Positions 46,779 through 60,267 of a DNA stretch of 64,000 nucleotides are shown here, one piece after another. The stretch spans positions 1 through 64,000 of the forward strand of contig JADNRY010000115.1 in NCBI GenBank assembly GCA_015501585.1. Reading direction: 5' to 3'. The DNA comes from Rhodocollybia butyracea. Its lineage: Eukaryota; Basidiomycota; Agaricomycetes; Agaricales; Omphalotaceae. The notes under the pieces are model-generated. The model was not told where the DNA came from. It was given only the letters and a program-made list of their open reading frames with translations, and searched no databases. A program made the position numbers and the translations under genes. Position 1 is the stretch's first letter, and each line of letters starts with the position of its first letter.

Positions 46779-49700
46779 TTAACAATCTTCCGCACCCCAT
46801 CCACCACCACCAGGGGTTTCAATCCTCACGCTATCGCCTCGTCCTAATGTGACCATACCGTTATTTCCCATATTGATCTCTGTTACACTACCGTCTTCTG
46901 GATCGTGACGAACCCAGACATTGCAGCCCCTCACTCCGTCGCTACCGCCCTCAAGTCCAAAAGGAGAAAAGACCCGCCGCTGAGAGACAATAGAGCAGTT
47001 TACCGGTATACGAGCCTGAATGTGTCGGATGCACCCGTGACCTAGACAAAAGGTTCATGTTGAGCGGCCAAACATACAGCGTGGAAACGCTTGACATACC
47101 TCCTTTCCACTTTCCACGCCCGCCACTCCCTCGTCTGATGGAAAATTCCTGCACTAGCAAAGGGCATCGAGCCTCTATTACTTCGACGTCGGTCAAGCGA
47201 GTATTTGTGGAATGTACGGAAATTGCATGCGTTCCATGCCATCCTGGACCAGCGCCACTTCCCTACTGAATTTCAATACCCAGCTCGGAATCAATGAAGA
47301 CTGAGTGACTTCACCCCTCCAATAGCTTCTCCATAAGCGAAACCAGGTATCGCGTTTCCAAACGCGTCCTTCCCTCCAGTTCCGAAGCCCAACGAATTGC
47401 CACATCCTTGGCTGGCAGCTGCGGCGTTAAAGGCGCGTAGGATCACATCCACAAGACGCTGAGACGCGATGGTTGAACCAGAGATAGCAACGACTCCGCT
47501 GGGATTGAGGAAGCTGCCCTTCGGAACGATGTTCTCCACGGGATCCAAAACGCCTGAAATCGAAAGAGTTGATTGGTAGGCGAAGCTAGCATTGATAAAG
47601 AATATTGCATACCTTGGTTTAAGGGCATAGGAATATCGGCTATAACAAAACATCAGCCTGAATTCCGAGAGGGCTTGGAGAAGCATACCTTTGATCATTG
47701 ACCTCAGGCAATATATGATAGCAGCATAAGACAACGAGATTGGACAGTTGAAGTTTCCATGCGTCTGTGGGCCAGTCCCAGTCCAGTCAAACACTGCGCT
47801 TCCATCCTCGGGGTTGATTCGAACCGCGAGACGAATCAGAGTACCGTCGTCCATGAAATCCTGAGCTATTAAGGGTCTCCCGCCAAAGCGCTTATAGACA
47901 TCCTGGAAGAAACTCCGCACAGTTTCAGCGGCTAGAGTCTGAATTTGAGACATATAGAACTGAACATATGAGAAGATTAGCAAGTGGTGATTGGTCGAGT
48001 AACAAAAACACACCAGTACGGTCTTCGTTCCGAACTCTTTAAAAAGCGTGTTCATTAGCGTTATACCTCGGACGTTAGCAGAAATCGCCGCTGGATGGAA
48101 TAAGGATCAGATCGTTTCGTGTCACTATTGTAGGGTAAAAAACAGACCTTGAATATCGGTAATGTTGTGGTCAATCCGTCGGGTGGCACTACTACCAGGA
48201 TATTTTGCTGGCTCCGCAAAAAGATCACGGAAGCCCTCTTCGTTGAACTTGCCCTGAGAACACAAGAGATACGATTTGACACTGGTGAAGAGTAGTTGAT
48301 ATCGTCACCGCTACATGAAAAGAAGATGAACGTACTTGACACCTTCCTGCCACAATTCTTTCGAAATTGGGTTCATACTTGTCACGGACGTTCCTACATT
48401 TAAAGATTAATGAACCGTATGACAAGATACCCAAGTGACGAACCTCCGATATCAGTCTAGTCAATCAGCTTTAGCGTTAAGTCAAAGAGAAATTATAAAG
48501 AATCGTACATGATGTCCTCTGGAAGCAACGTAGAACAGAACTTGCGAGTCATCCTCTGGATGGAAAACCGGCGTAACGACCTGGAAACTTCTAAGTATAC
48601 AAACCGACCAGCAAACGGAAAAGAAAATTCGTACAGTCAGATCCGGTAAGTGGGTACCTCCCCATTCCGGATGGTTCGTCAAGAGAACGTCTCCAGGACG
48701 AAGCTTCCCAAGCCAATGTTGATGTTGCGATTGAACGGCGTACTGCATAGAACCCAAGTGAACTGGAATCTACAGTGAAACTCATTCAGCCCAGATTAAA
48801 CGCAGAAAATTGTCTCAACTCACATGCGGCGCGTTGGCCACCAACGAGCCATCCGTAGAATGAATGGAGCAGCTGAAATCCAGACGTTCCTGAGAAAAGA
48901 AAATTTGTAAGATGAAACGCTGAGCATTGATTACACTTGCCTTAATGGAAACGGAAATCGAAGTACGCTGTAATGTATGGCCCATCTGCTCTGCGATGCT
49001 GCGTTACATGTAAGCCTTGATTTGGAACAAGCACAAGCACTGATGCACGAACCTCATGAAGCGGTTCCCAAACACCGCGAGCATAATGGGGTCAGCAACG
49101 TCCTCTTTCTCCGATATCGGTTGCACAGCAGGATCCTCTTCCTCGCCTTGAAACGGGGTCGCCGCATTGCCAACTCGAATGATAACATGCTGACTCAAAA
49201 CAAAGGCAACACATCCAGGTTCAACTATGATGGTCTGGGTCGTGTCTGCGATAATCGCAGGTCCATCAATGATGGTCCCTTTTGTTATTCCGCCATCCCC
49301 TAGGGCATAAACTGGCGTTTGGACTCGTTTCCCGCCAGATGCAAATTCAAAGTACGCTGATAGGTGCTCGGAAGGCACAGGAGAGGGAGAATTGGAAGTT
49401 CCGTTCGTTAGCTCAGCGAGCTCAGAAGAGAATCCTTTTGGTGTGAAGTTTGTCGTTTTACCAGTTCCGCGCACACGGATACTGGCAGCGAGAACGTCTC
49501 GAGGCATGGAGAAGGAGGTTTCGCGGAGATGAGTGGCGATAAAATCTGGAACCACGTCGGAAGGAGACTCGGTTTTGTAGAGAACTTGTAAAACGGTGTC
49601 ACTTCCATCGTAAAGACAACCGAGTTCGACCTGAAATGGAATAAGTGAATACGGATATCAGGTAATCCAGGTAGAAGGAACCATACCTCGTATTCCGTCT

Positions 49701-52095
49701 GTTCAGGCCTGACATCCTGTTCTGTCATCTTCTGTCCCACAGATCTCTTGAGTTTGGATATCCTATCGGCCAGCTTGTCCCATGTTGCTGTCGAAGCATG
49801 CGAAAGGTTATCAGACATAGGCTCTGAGGCTTCCGCAGTCATATCAGCGCATGCGATCCCGTAGGCGCTAAGAACGCTCGACAATCTTGGGACGATAACA
49901 AGGCCGATCCCAAGTCCTTGAGCGATTGAACAAGCATGCTGGAAAATGTAAGTGACGGTTGTTATGTATCGAGAAATGAAAACGTACCTGTCCTCCTGCA
50001 CCTCCGAAACAGCATAAATTATGGGCGCTCGTTGGATAGCCTTTCTGCTCTGTTAACGACCTCATTGGCCGAGACATATTCTCGTTGGCCACCCGTAAGA
50101 ATCCTGCCGCGACTTCGTCGATCGTATAGGGTTTGGAGCTACTTGGTCGTTGGTAATTGATCATAGTGGTGATTTCCTTGAACTTGCTCAAAGATACTTC
50201 GAGGTCGAGCGGTGCATCGGCATTGGGACCAAAGATACATGGGAAAGTGCTAGGAACTAGACGACCAAGGACGAGATTCGCATCCTTGAGAAGATATATG
50301 AGTCGCGATAAGATAAACGAAACGGTCAGCATACTGTGATTGCAAGTTCGCCACCTTTGCGATAGCATGCTGGCCCAGGATGTGCGCCGACGGATTCAGG
50401 ACCGACACAGAAGGTGTTGTTCTTGAACGTAAGACGGGACCCTCCGCCTCTATGATAAAGTCAGTCTCAAAAAGTATACACACTAGTAATCGCACTTACG
50501 CAGCAACGGTTTCAATTCCGAGTTGTGGGCATGCTATCTTGATACCAGCGGTGACATTATCAAACTCATGCTCGAACTTGCCAGCAAAACGGGAGACGCT
50601 GTAGAACGAGGAAATAGATTCTTTGTATTATGCATGAAAAAAGCGTAAACGAACTCGGTAGAAGTTCCACCTAGAGATAAAATCAAAACCTCGCAGCAAA
50701 AGTGCTGCGTGAAAACTCACCCATGTCGAATCCAATGACCGGTATTCCCGTCTGCTCTTCATACGCCGTCTTTGCGAAACCGACTACTCCTCCAGCTGGA
50801 CCAGACAGAACCGCACGCAAACCCGAGAATCTTATAGAAGCGATCAGGAAATCATCTGGGAAAATAAGTAATCGGGGCACACTTTTCAGCACTGACCAGT
50901 CCGCCATCACTTTGCATCAGGTCGCATCGTTTTCCAGCTTGTTGATTGTGAAAGTTGCTTAAGAAGTTTTCGACGTATCGGCGAACAACAGGGCTAAGAT
51001 AAGCGTCAACAGCGGCAGCATTGCCTCGTGGAACAGCCTGATGACCATGTCAAAACAAATCGCAGGAAAAGGGCGTTTTGTCTACCTTGATAGCCGGAGA
51101 AAGCTGAGAAGAGAGCGAGATTTGGGTAAACCCGATGGAAGAAGCGATTTCAGCGACTTTGTTCTCGTGTTCAGGATAAGTCCATGAATGAAGCAGACAA
51201 ACGGCAAGACCTCTAAGGCCTTTATCGTAGAGTTTTTGCAAAGAAACACGCAGAGAGTTTTCATCTGTTCACTGTGTAAGTTTTTCTTTCGCTAAAATAC
51301 ACACCGAGACTCACCTAGCTTCCTGAAAATGCGTACAACTTCGCCGCTCACACCAACTGCAACGGTTCCTTCTTCATTATTGTCCGTTGAATTTTCTAGT
51401 AGAAACTCGACAGTCTGGTTCTGACTGTGGGGATCCAAGGTCCATCCCTCCAGAGATACACGTTCGTCTGCTTCTACGACATTGTCAAGTTCATAGAGTA
51501 GTGATGGTTTTGTGGAGATGGATAAATCGAACAAGTCTGGTCGAGTCTGATCACCTGTAAAGTCAAATAAACGCTGGATTAGCGCCGGGCTAGCTCGCTC
51601 TGCTCACCGATTTGCAGCAAGTCCTTGAACCCTTTTGTCATGACCAGTCCAAAATTTTCTCCTTTCCGTTCCAATAACCTGAAAAACTTTGTTTATTCTA
51701 TGATTTCGCAAAATGAAAATCCGGTACACACGCATTCGTCGCCACTGTTGTTCCCATCCGGATACTGTCTATAGAACTCGTATCCAGCTTTTCGTCTTTA
51801 GGAATCTCCCTGCTTTCGGCAATCTGCAGAATTCTCCTTATCGCTTCAGTTGGTGCATCCTGGTAATTTTGCGGATCCTCGGACAACAATTTGAGCTGGA
51901 CTTGGACCCCTTCCTCGTCGTTGACTACGACCGCATTACCCAACAAAGCTGCAGGAGGATTGTTGTACAAATCCGGAGGAATCAGCGCCACAACATCTCT
52001 GTGTACAAACGTTAGCTCGTTCGCATATGTCAATATCGAAAGACTCGCAAGAAGGTCCCTCCTCTATCTAATGCAATCGTGAAACCTCCAGACAT
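46779..52095 (-). CDS. 5-oxoprolinase (ATP-hydrolysing), HyuA-HyuB fusion
   Basis: The gene has many exons, from ATG 52093-52095 ([15 protein letters not shown]) to TAA 46779-46781; all intervals I checked join in frame. Order: hydantoinase/oxoprolinase N-domain ([36 protein letters not shown]); HyuA core ([34 protein letters not shown] near 50.7 kb); HyuB part from about 49 kb down ([81 protein letters not shown]). This is the standard eukaryotic arrangement of about 1280 aa. It opens 5-oxo-L-proline to L-glutamate with ATP in the cytosol (glutathione salvage). The first intron needs a GC-AG splice: TT|GCGAGT ... ACAG|AGATG restores [12 protein letters not shown]. It shares a 296-bp intergenic region with a divergent permease. 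Confidence 0.87.
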
Positions 52096-52391
52096 AACTG
52101 GCTACCAATGATAGGACTTGCGCTGTGGAAAAGTCGTGATCCCGAGTGCTCGAGGCGAAAGGTTGAAATTGTCCGTATAAAAACGGATCCGCCGGAAAAA
52201 TATTTCTTATCAAACCCGCCAGATCTACTTTGCCGGGACCCTTCGGGTGCGCCCTATCGCGCCGTGGACCTGAGCACGCAAGAGTAATGCAAGAGTTGCG
52301 ACGCTGATGGTCAGCGACGAAAATAAAATAAAATCGAAAGCGAAAAGATGCAAGTTGCGAAACATCGTTCCACTTCCAGTACAAGTCTTCG
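52096..52391. promoter_or_regulatory. Bidirectional promoter between 5-oxoprolinase and MFS genes
   Basis: The 296 bp between the two divergent start codons must hold both promoters. A plus-strand AATAAAATAAAATCG stretch is the only A/T-rich block; no clear TATA box is seen for either gene. Divergent sharing suggests co-regulation. Confidence 0.45.
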
Positions 52392-54354
52392 ATGGCCTCT
52401 TACACGAAGAACCCCAGCCGTAGTGTTCAGCAGATTTCCTGGGGCTCAAGAATCAGTCGCGTGATATGGGACCGGTATGCCTCAAGCTTTTTTGCGTTGA
52501 ACAGTTTTAACTCTCACCTAGTGATGACAAGTCTGAGGAAGAACGCAAGTTCGTTCGGAGACTTGACTGGGGACTTATGACGATCGCTTGTTTGCAATGT
52601 CGGTGAATTTTATCTGTCTGTTGGATAGACGTATCTTACATTCAGGCAGATTTCGTCAAGTATCTTGATCAGTCCAACGTATCGAATGCCTATGTTTCCG
52701 GTATGAAAGAAGCTTTAGATTTCCAAGGTTAGCCGTATTTCAAGCTCCGTTTGAACATAAATTGACTATCTTCGTAAGGTAACGAATACAACACTCTCAT
52801 CACTATGTGGATGGTTGGGTATGTCATCGGACAGTATCCTGCTACCCTCCTCATGGTCAAAGTTTCACCCTCAATATGGCGTACGTTCGCTCCTTGAAAC
52901 TTCATCTCTTCTCTAACTTTCTCCTCAGTCCCTTCCTGCGAAATCTTCTGGACAGTCCTCGTAATGTGCTGCGCCGTGGCCAAAAACGTCAAAACACTCT
53001 ATGCTCTGCGGTTTCTGATCGGTATGGCCGAAGCCTCCGCCTATCCGGGAATGTTATGGGTACTTGGATCATGGTACGGTCCAGCGGAACTAGCCAAGCG
53101 CACCATACTGTTCATCTGTTGCTCCTCCGCGGGAACGATGTTCAGCGGGTATCTGCAAGCTGCAGTGTACAACAATCTCAACGGTATTCATGGAAGAGCG
53201 GGTTGGCAGTGGCTGTTCCTAATCGACGGTGTGATCTCGTTGTAAGTCCTCTTCTCTTCTACAATGTAAGCGCACCACTGAGCTCCCGAACTTGAAGACC
53301 TATTGCTCTCGCAGGATACTTTATGATCCCAGATACTCCAGACAGGGTCAACCCTCGTACTCGATTCTGGTTTCGAGAGAAAGATATCAGGATTGGCCAA
53401 GAACGCGCTGTTCGATTCAAGCGTGCTCCGACAAAAGGTTTTACCGTAAAGGATATGCTTGCCGCTTTCAAGAACTGGGTCCCGATTGCGTTCATGGTCC
53501 CTTATACATGCTATGTTCTGGGGTAAGCATCAGCTAGTCTCCTCCTTCCGTCTTCTTTTCTGACCGCTTATGTAGGTTGAACTCTTTCGCGTATATGAAC
53601 CTCTGGCTCAAGGCAGAGAACTACACTGTAGATAAAATCAACTTGATTCCTACCGGAGGATATGCATTACAAATCGCCACGGCTCTCATTGTAAGCCTTT
53701 CGTTCTCTGTGCTTGCTTCTTCAGCTGAATTCCTTTGACAGTACTCGTGGGTTTCGGACGCCATCCAGATGCGCTGGCCAGTTATTGCATTCGCGGCACT
53801 CTTGCCATTCATAGGCAACGTCATTTTAGCGATATGGCCAGATGACAAGGCAGCCATATTCGCTGGTTTCTACCTCAATTTCACAGTTACTGGGAGCGGG
53901 GCTATCACTTTGGTAAGTCCTTTTCGTCATATGTTGACGTCGAAAGTCTGATTGAACCCTCGCTTCTTGTAAATAGGCCTGGGCAAACGAACTCACCTCG
54001 TACAGCGCCGAACATCGAGCTATAACTATCGGGTTCTTGAACACATTCTCGTATATCTTCAATGCTTGGGTGCCAAACGTTATATTTCCTGCAAGCCAAG
54101 CACCACATTATAAGACGGGTTATAAAGTAACCACTGCGTTTTTGTGCGTCTTTATGTGTCTGGATCATGAATCAGCTCTGATGTCTCTTTCTTCTAGTGC
54201 GGTGTACCTTCTTGCAACGCTTCTGAATGCGTACCTCGCTCACCGCTTTGGCTCTCTTTCGGGCTCGAAGTCGGACGAAGAATCTATCAGGGCTGACTCT
54301 GATGAGAAAATTGACTCGAGGAGTGAAACTCCAACAATGCCACATGATTTATGA
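52392..54354 (+). CDS. MFS transporter, Dal5-like (anion:cation symporter family)
   Basis: The gene is multi-exon with ATG at 52392 and stop at 54354. Spliced reading gives [11 protein letters not shown] then [20 protein letters not shown] (the hallmark of this family's first helix), [69 protein letters not shown] and two further six-helix-half segments ending [18 protein letters not shown]. About twelve membrane segments are recognisable. The cytosolic tail is acidic. Dal5-type carriers move allantoate, ureidosuccinate, dipeptides or vitamins by proton symport at the plasma membrane. Because it is divergent from a 5-oxoprolinase, uptake of 5-oxoproline or small peptides is a reasonable inference. 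One donor reads GTCGGT. Confidence 0.85.
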
Positions 54355-54591
54355 CCATATATGTACATACCTGTCGTACTCTTTATTTTCTATAGCTGCT
54401 TAAGTACAATAATCTGGGTTCAAGAGAAATCGCTTTGACTATTCCTATCTTAGCGTGCGAACAACTGTCGATCAGAAGATCAGCTTTACAATTTACCTCT
54501 TTATCTGAGTCTCCATCGTACTACAACTCGTCCTCTGAAAGTGGGCATTACGTGTGGCTTTGCAGCAAGTTTTTTTTAATATGCTCGAGTA

Positions 54592-56045
54592 GTGCCTCCC
54601 ACGGTTGTAGTTATTGGTTCTGGCGTTACTGGACTCTCCATCGCACTCGCTTTATCGAGAATATACACTGTTACTATCGTTGCGCGAGACCTTGTAGGCG
54701 ATAACGAATCGCATGGCTGGGCTTCACCTTGGTAAGTAACCTCATAACGTGATGACAAAATTGAATCTTTATGTGCTTTTAGGGCAGGAGCTGGCTGGCG
54801 TGTTTGTCATTTTTCTCAAGGAATACTTCGATTCTGACCTGCTTCATGGCATAGCCTCATAACACTTCATCCGAAGAAGAGATCGTGATGCAGAAAACGT
54901 CATTCAGGTAAGTACTTAGGTGCTGAAGGTTGCTGATTAGCCTCGATCAACGAATCCGGCTTGCGTATGTCGTGATGAACGGCTGAGCCCATCTAAGCTC
55001 ATTTACTCGTAATTCTGATATTTGATTGCATATACTTACTAATTTAGGTATATGTGGAAGCTTGCTGACACGGATCCGGATTGCGGGTTAAAGGTACATC
55101 GTGATGAACGGCTCATCTATCGTATAACTCGTATAACCATGATATGATTTCTTCCTACTATAGCGCACCAAGAGCGTCGATTACTTCGACAAAGAGTGGG
55201 ATGAAAGTGAGGTCTGGTACAAGGATCTTATGCCTGGTGTACGTTCCAATACTTTCGAACTACTCTGTTAGTCTTAACCGATAGTTGAATGGTTGCTAGT
55301 ATAGACGAATGCTCCCCTCTGAGCTCCCAGAAGGCGTTGCTCTTGGATCCGAGTACAATACAGTCGTCATCACCCCTCAGGTCTATCTCGAATGGCTCCA
55401 CGACCGTCTCACAGCTTCACACGTTAAATTTGTGCGGAAAGAGCTTGGTCACATATCAGAAGTACGAGATATTGTTCCAGAAGTCGACGTTGTGGTGAAC
55501 GCGAGTGGAGTTGGAGCGAAATATCTTGGAGGAGTTGAAGACCACCTTGTGCAGGAGTCACGAGGTCAGACAATGCTAGTTAGGACGAAAGAAACGACAG
55601 TAGTAGTTCGAAGGTTAATTTGGCTACTCCGTCAAGCACTCAGGCTTGCTGACCTGTTTGCAGTGGAGATCTCTACGCATACTCCATTCCCCGACTCGAT
55701 GGTACTGCTGTACTTGGTGGAATTAGCCAACCAGGAAACACTTCGACAGAGCTGGATCCGACGTTAAGAGAAGATATTCTTCGTCGAGTTCGACTTATCA
55801 CCCCTCCTGGAGCATATCCTGAGAAAGTCGAAGACCTTGATATCGTCGAGGAATTTGTCGGGATACGGCCTGGAAGAATAGGTGGGGTACGAGTGGAGAA
55901 GGAAGTGCTAACGATAGCTCCAGTGGTGGGGATGAAGGTTGTACACGCATATGGAGTGGGAGGAACGGGGTACAAGTATTCTGCAGGAGTTGCTAAGAAA
56001 GTTGCTGCTTTGGTGGATGAGTTCACCTATGAAACTATTCTATAG
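54592..56045 (+). CDS. D-amino-acid oxidase (FAD), start unresolved
   Basis: The FAD-binding Rossmann start [18 protein letters not shown] and the second-strand region VTIVARDL are followed by [81 protein letters not shown] and [19 protein letters not shown]. The Tyr in DLYAYSIPR and the Arg in GGVRVE match DAAO active-site residues. An apparent frameshift near 54810 disappears with a 53-nt GTTTGT...CATAG intron. The 5' end is unclear: the frame enters at GTGCCTCCC after a possible acceptor CGAGTAG, and the only nearby ATG (54581) is out of frame, so a short first exon is missed or the start is damaged. The C-terminus (ETIL) lacks a peroxisomal SKL signal. DAAO oxidises D-amino acids to keto acids, ammonia and H2O2. 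Confidence 0.8.
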
Positions 56046-57609
56046 CCTTCTACTATGGGAAATTATCGAAGTCTGGAGTGAGATAATTTGTACCCTCGAT
56101 GATGTTTGCGTAATTCTAACTTACAAACACTGAAAACGGCCAATGTTACAGCCTTACAGGGCTCACCAAATCGTATGGGGACATGCATGGAGTGTGATAG
56201 TAGGCTGGTAGGATGGCTATGATTCGTCGGATCGTCTAAATGTTTGTTTTCAAATTAGTCAGTAGCCTTAACGCACGCACTGAAAAAAAGAACAACGTGT
56301 ATACAACGTGCGGTAGACGAGGGTAGGGGAAATGGGGAAAGTAAATAGTACTACAAAGGTTACGAAAAAGTCCAAGCGGCCGAGGAAGGTCGTCGGATGT
56401 GGCGGCATCCCAGAAAATACCAATTGAGGAAGTCATGGGTGGGGATGTGGAGGGATGGCTAGGGATGGGGACAGCCTGTGAGGGGGCAACTGGGGACGCC
56501 CAGGGACGCTCCAAAAATGCGGCAGGTCAAAAGCCTGAAACAGGTCCCCTCAGGTTCCTCGCAACTGATTTTCAGAAACTCAAGTCTCAGAGCAAACCGG
56601 CAATGCTGTTACCGGAAAATGTTGGAAAATCCGGTGTTTATTGGATTATACTTGCTGTGGAATCGTGGATGATGCCCAGCATTGCCCCGCCTACCGTACA
56701 TGGATATGTTATTCAATGTGTTTCACTCCAGCGATCCGGAACTTACATAGCAAAGTCGTAGAGACTTTTTTTTGAGCTTTGTTTGAGCTGGTGTACTGGG
56801 ACAGTAGGGTACAGTCTGGTACAGCGGGCTACTGCTAACACTATCTAAGAAATGGTTATTTCATATGTTGGGAACACGTCTATCCATTTCTACAGTAACA
56901 AAATTCACCACTGATTCAGGTTTCCTGACGCCAAGGCCCAAAAGCAGCGGTCGGTCCGATGCTATGCTATGCTACGTTCGCGGACCTTGTATACCTACCC
57001 TGTTACCTTCCCCCTTTGGTCATTGTGATAGTGTCCAATTCAAGGTTGTGCTAGAGAACGTGCGAAAGAAGAGGAAGGTAGGGGGGGCTGAGGAAAAGGT
57101 GGCAATAACTACTTGCTCGGAGAAGGAGGAACCAGAATAAGTATGCTAATAATCGTTGCTTGTACGAAGTTTCAAGCTGTTCTGCCGATCCTAAGTAGAG
57201 GCGGCTGCCGACAGGTGATACTCTGGAGGGATGGAACTGAATTCTCTGGATACCTTCCCGAGTCCCGAATCCCGATGTTATTAGAGAGGCGATGTGGAAC
57301 ATTGATGGATCCGCATTTTCGTTTATCAGCTGGACTTAGATCCCCGATATTCTATCATTTAATTATGTTTTATTTTACTTATTCTTTTTAAATATTCGCT
57401 GGGGTCAGAATCTCGATTACCAAATAGGCTGAATAACTCGAGTGTATAAAAGGTGGGACGAGGTTGCGAATACCCTCCAACTGCTGGACAGGTCCATTAC
57501 CCTCTTTGCTGGTCAAAGTCATCACTGGAAAAAATCGCGTTACAATCACCCCTCCCCGCCAGCACCTTCCCCTCTAAATCATCACTTCGTCTGAACTTTA
57601 CTCGCCGAA
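56046..57609. other. No gene recognised
   Basis: A G-rich stretch lies at 56395-56520 and ORFs overlap in two frames (56399-56761), without a domain. The end of the interval is the 5' region of the secreted-protein gene. Confidence 0.4.
57443..57450 (+). promoter_or_regulatory. TATA box of the secreted-protein gene
   Basis: GTATAAAA lies about 165 bp above the ATG at 57610, with C/T-r runs downstream, as is common in basidiomycete promoters. Confidence 0.5.
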
Positions 57610-58262
57610 ATGCGCGTTACCGTTGCTTCTTGCATTCCAGTACTCCTCGGGCTCGTCTCGCTCACATGGGCATCCCCTATTGCTGTGAGTAGCAGCTGAC
57701 CCATAGCATCCAAAGCCTGCTGAAGCTTGCTTATATCCAGGTTAATACACAAGCCCCTCCCCCCTCCGAATTGAGGTTGAGGTCGATGGAAACTGCTTCC
57801 TACACTCTGCATTCACGAACGGAGCCCAAGGTGCACGAGGTACCCGAAGAGCACAAGGTGCATGGGGTGCCCGAAGAGCCCAAGAAGAAGAAGGAGGTAA
57901 TAAGAACCGTGGAATTTATCGGCGGGGTACCGAGTTTCCCGCTCGAAACTGAGCCTATCATCATCAAACACATCAAGCATCTTATACAGAAGGCATTACC
58001 CGAGGCTCATATTGACCTGACCCCCCAAAGAAAAGGCCAGCGGCCACTCCAGCCCCTCCGTTCATATTCAGGCAGCGGTTTACCTTCGACTGTTGCCTTT
58101 ACCTTCGAGTATGATGCAGAGACGTATAAGGGGAAGAAGCATAAGGGCATATTGCGAGGAATAGACACGACTCCCGCCGAGCTTAGAAAAAAGAAGATGG
58201 ATGATATAGAGGGAGAAGTAGTGGATCCAAACGGCAAAGTGATTTACCCCTTGACAAAGTGA
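57610..58262 (+). CDS. Small secreted protein, unknown family
   Basis: Two exons (57610-57684, 57741-58262) give 198 aa. The N-terminus MRVTVASCIPVLLGLVSLTW is a signal peptide with likely cleavage near ASPIA-V. The mature part is basic and begins with an imperfect repeat (EPKVHEVPEEHKVHGVPEEP) and a lysine run. A C-terminal region then has a predicted beta-rich patch VAFTFEYD and the motif DTTPAEL. Only one Cys, inside the signal peptide, is present, so the mature protein has no disulfides. I do not recognise the family; a small secreted or effector-like protein is possible but unproven. It has its own TATA box and no linked neighbours. Confidence 0.7.
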
Positions 58263-60267
58263 AGGCTTTCACGTTGTTACTACATGTACTACATGTATAT
58301 ACAAAGGAATGTAACCTCTGATTCTGCGCTTATGACATTGCTACTCAAGTACTCACGCGCACGTACCGCTGGAAAAAGCTTCGTTACATCCTGCTCGAGG
58401 AAGGGAAGTAAACCGGTAGCTCGCGATCATTAGACGGAGGCCGTAGTACCTGGTATCTGATGCTACGGTTGAGCTGATTCCCAAAAAAGGCAAAGACAAA
58501 GAAGTCATGCCATCCCACCTCCGACCACACCAGGCCGGAGAAGGTCGAATGTGTTGGAGATACGGATGTCAGCTGAGCAATCGGTATTGCTCGCCGATGG
58601 TTTATCCAGTGGTGCGGATGTTAGTTCTCCCCCGGAGTGCACGCCGGTGCAGAGCTTCTTAGTTTTACTTTGGGTTTTATCTTTTATTTTACTGTATATT
58701 TCTCCGTGTTTAGGTTAGTAATTCAACTTACTGGTAGCCTATTTAAAGTAGCTTTCAATATGATTTTCCCCTGCGCGTTTGCTAGGGCTTACTTGCTATA
58801 GACCGGAGCGAACGTTAAGCTTATTCGACGCCTTCCTTAATTCACTCCAACAGAATGTCCATTTCACCTTCGAGTGGGAGGGGAAGGGTATGACGCAGAC
58901 GCGTATGTAAGCCATGAAGCTTGAAGGAAGGGCGAAGGATTGGATTGCAACGGACTGAAATCTGAAATGGGCATCAGTAACCAGTACTCAGTACTCAGTT
59001 CTTTCTTCGGGCTTGTTCTCTTTATATAACATAATTCTCCAAGACAAGCTCAGGTTTCTTTGTGATGCCTAGTCACCATACCTTTTGATACGTCACGTCG
59101 TCACGTCAACAATCATTCCTGCCTCTTCTACCACCACCATCTCCATCATCTATAGCCTCTCGATGTACCTCCTTCAGTACTACTTAGGCGCTCTACAAAC
59201 GCGGCTGACGACTTTCAACTCTCACTGGGCTGTTCAATATATAGTGTTAGCAAATGCTTTTTTTGATATGGGAATGAGATACAAAAAGGAGGCGCGTAAA
59301 TCGCGTATATGATCTATTATCTGAACTTACTATACCTTTTCTAGGTTTGTAGATGGTCATCTTTCTGTTGACGCCAAGTCAGGATCCAAACTCGCAACTC
59401 GGTCGCCTTTTTTCTTGAGGCTCTTGGGCGATGGGCATGGGAATTAGGCTGGAAGCTGGAAGATGTATCCTTGGTCATTTTCGGTGGTTTAACTGACTTT
59501 GAAGTTCGGAGACTTTCTAGCCTTTGTATCCATTTCTAATTGAGCTTCGACCTCATCGATATTGTACCCTTTCCTCGAAATCTTCCTATCGACTCCGCGA
59601 ATGCAAAACGGTTAATGATGGACCATGTTATATGGGATGTCACTCGACTCCTTTACCTGTCAGATTCACCGTTGATTGACTTTCACGCAGAGTTGACGGT
59701 ACGCTGTACGACCGGAAGGACGGTTCTGCGACACTCACAGCTCGTTATTTTGTGCGCAGATTCGCTTGTGGTAGTCCCTTATATGCTATCATATGACTTC
59801 CTTTTGTTGTATCAGAACTGTTTACAAGGCGTTGTAGCGCCACTGCACACAGAGGTGAGTCTTGTAACTTTATTCGCTCCTTCTCAGTGACCAGTACTTC
59901 CGTGGCAATATCATCACGATAGAAATCTTACTCAAATCCTGCTCGTTCTTTGGGTAAAGCGGATAGAATGAGTGCTTGGGCGATATTGGGTGAATTGAAT
60001 TTCAGTGGCGCCCCATCCTGCCCATTCGAAGCCGTTTTGTCCTTGTTCGAGTCCAGTTCCGCCTGGTCGATCTTCACTGTGAATATCAATAAAGGTTAAA
60101 GGCGACGAACAGAGTGACCGGGGTTTTCACATTGTCGCTACGTATACTAGACTCTGAGTCTATGTATAGGAATGGTGATTCCGTGCTTAGGACATTTTCC
60201 TCACGTACCGCTGGCGTGGATACCGATCACTGCTGGAGTTAGCCCCAATATACTTAGTATGGTGTAT
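58263..60267. other. No gene recognised
   Basis: A plus-strand frame at about 59540-59890 reads for about 115 codons, starting from a non-ATG codon, without a known domain and with no convincing partner exon. Nothing else is supported. Confidence 0.4.

Noticed and set aside
54780..54910. Frameshift in the D-amino-acid oxidase
   Set aside because: An intron GTTTGT...CATAG of 53 nt gives [16 protein letters not shown] in frame.
58840..58940. Decayed paralogue of the small secreted protein (HFTFEWEG-like stretch)
   Set aside because: The similarity is limited to a few residues and could be chance.
59540..59890. 116-codon ORF as a gene
   Set aside because: No ATG at the start, no recognised domain and no supporting exon.
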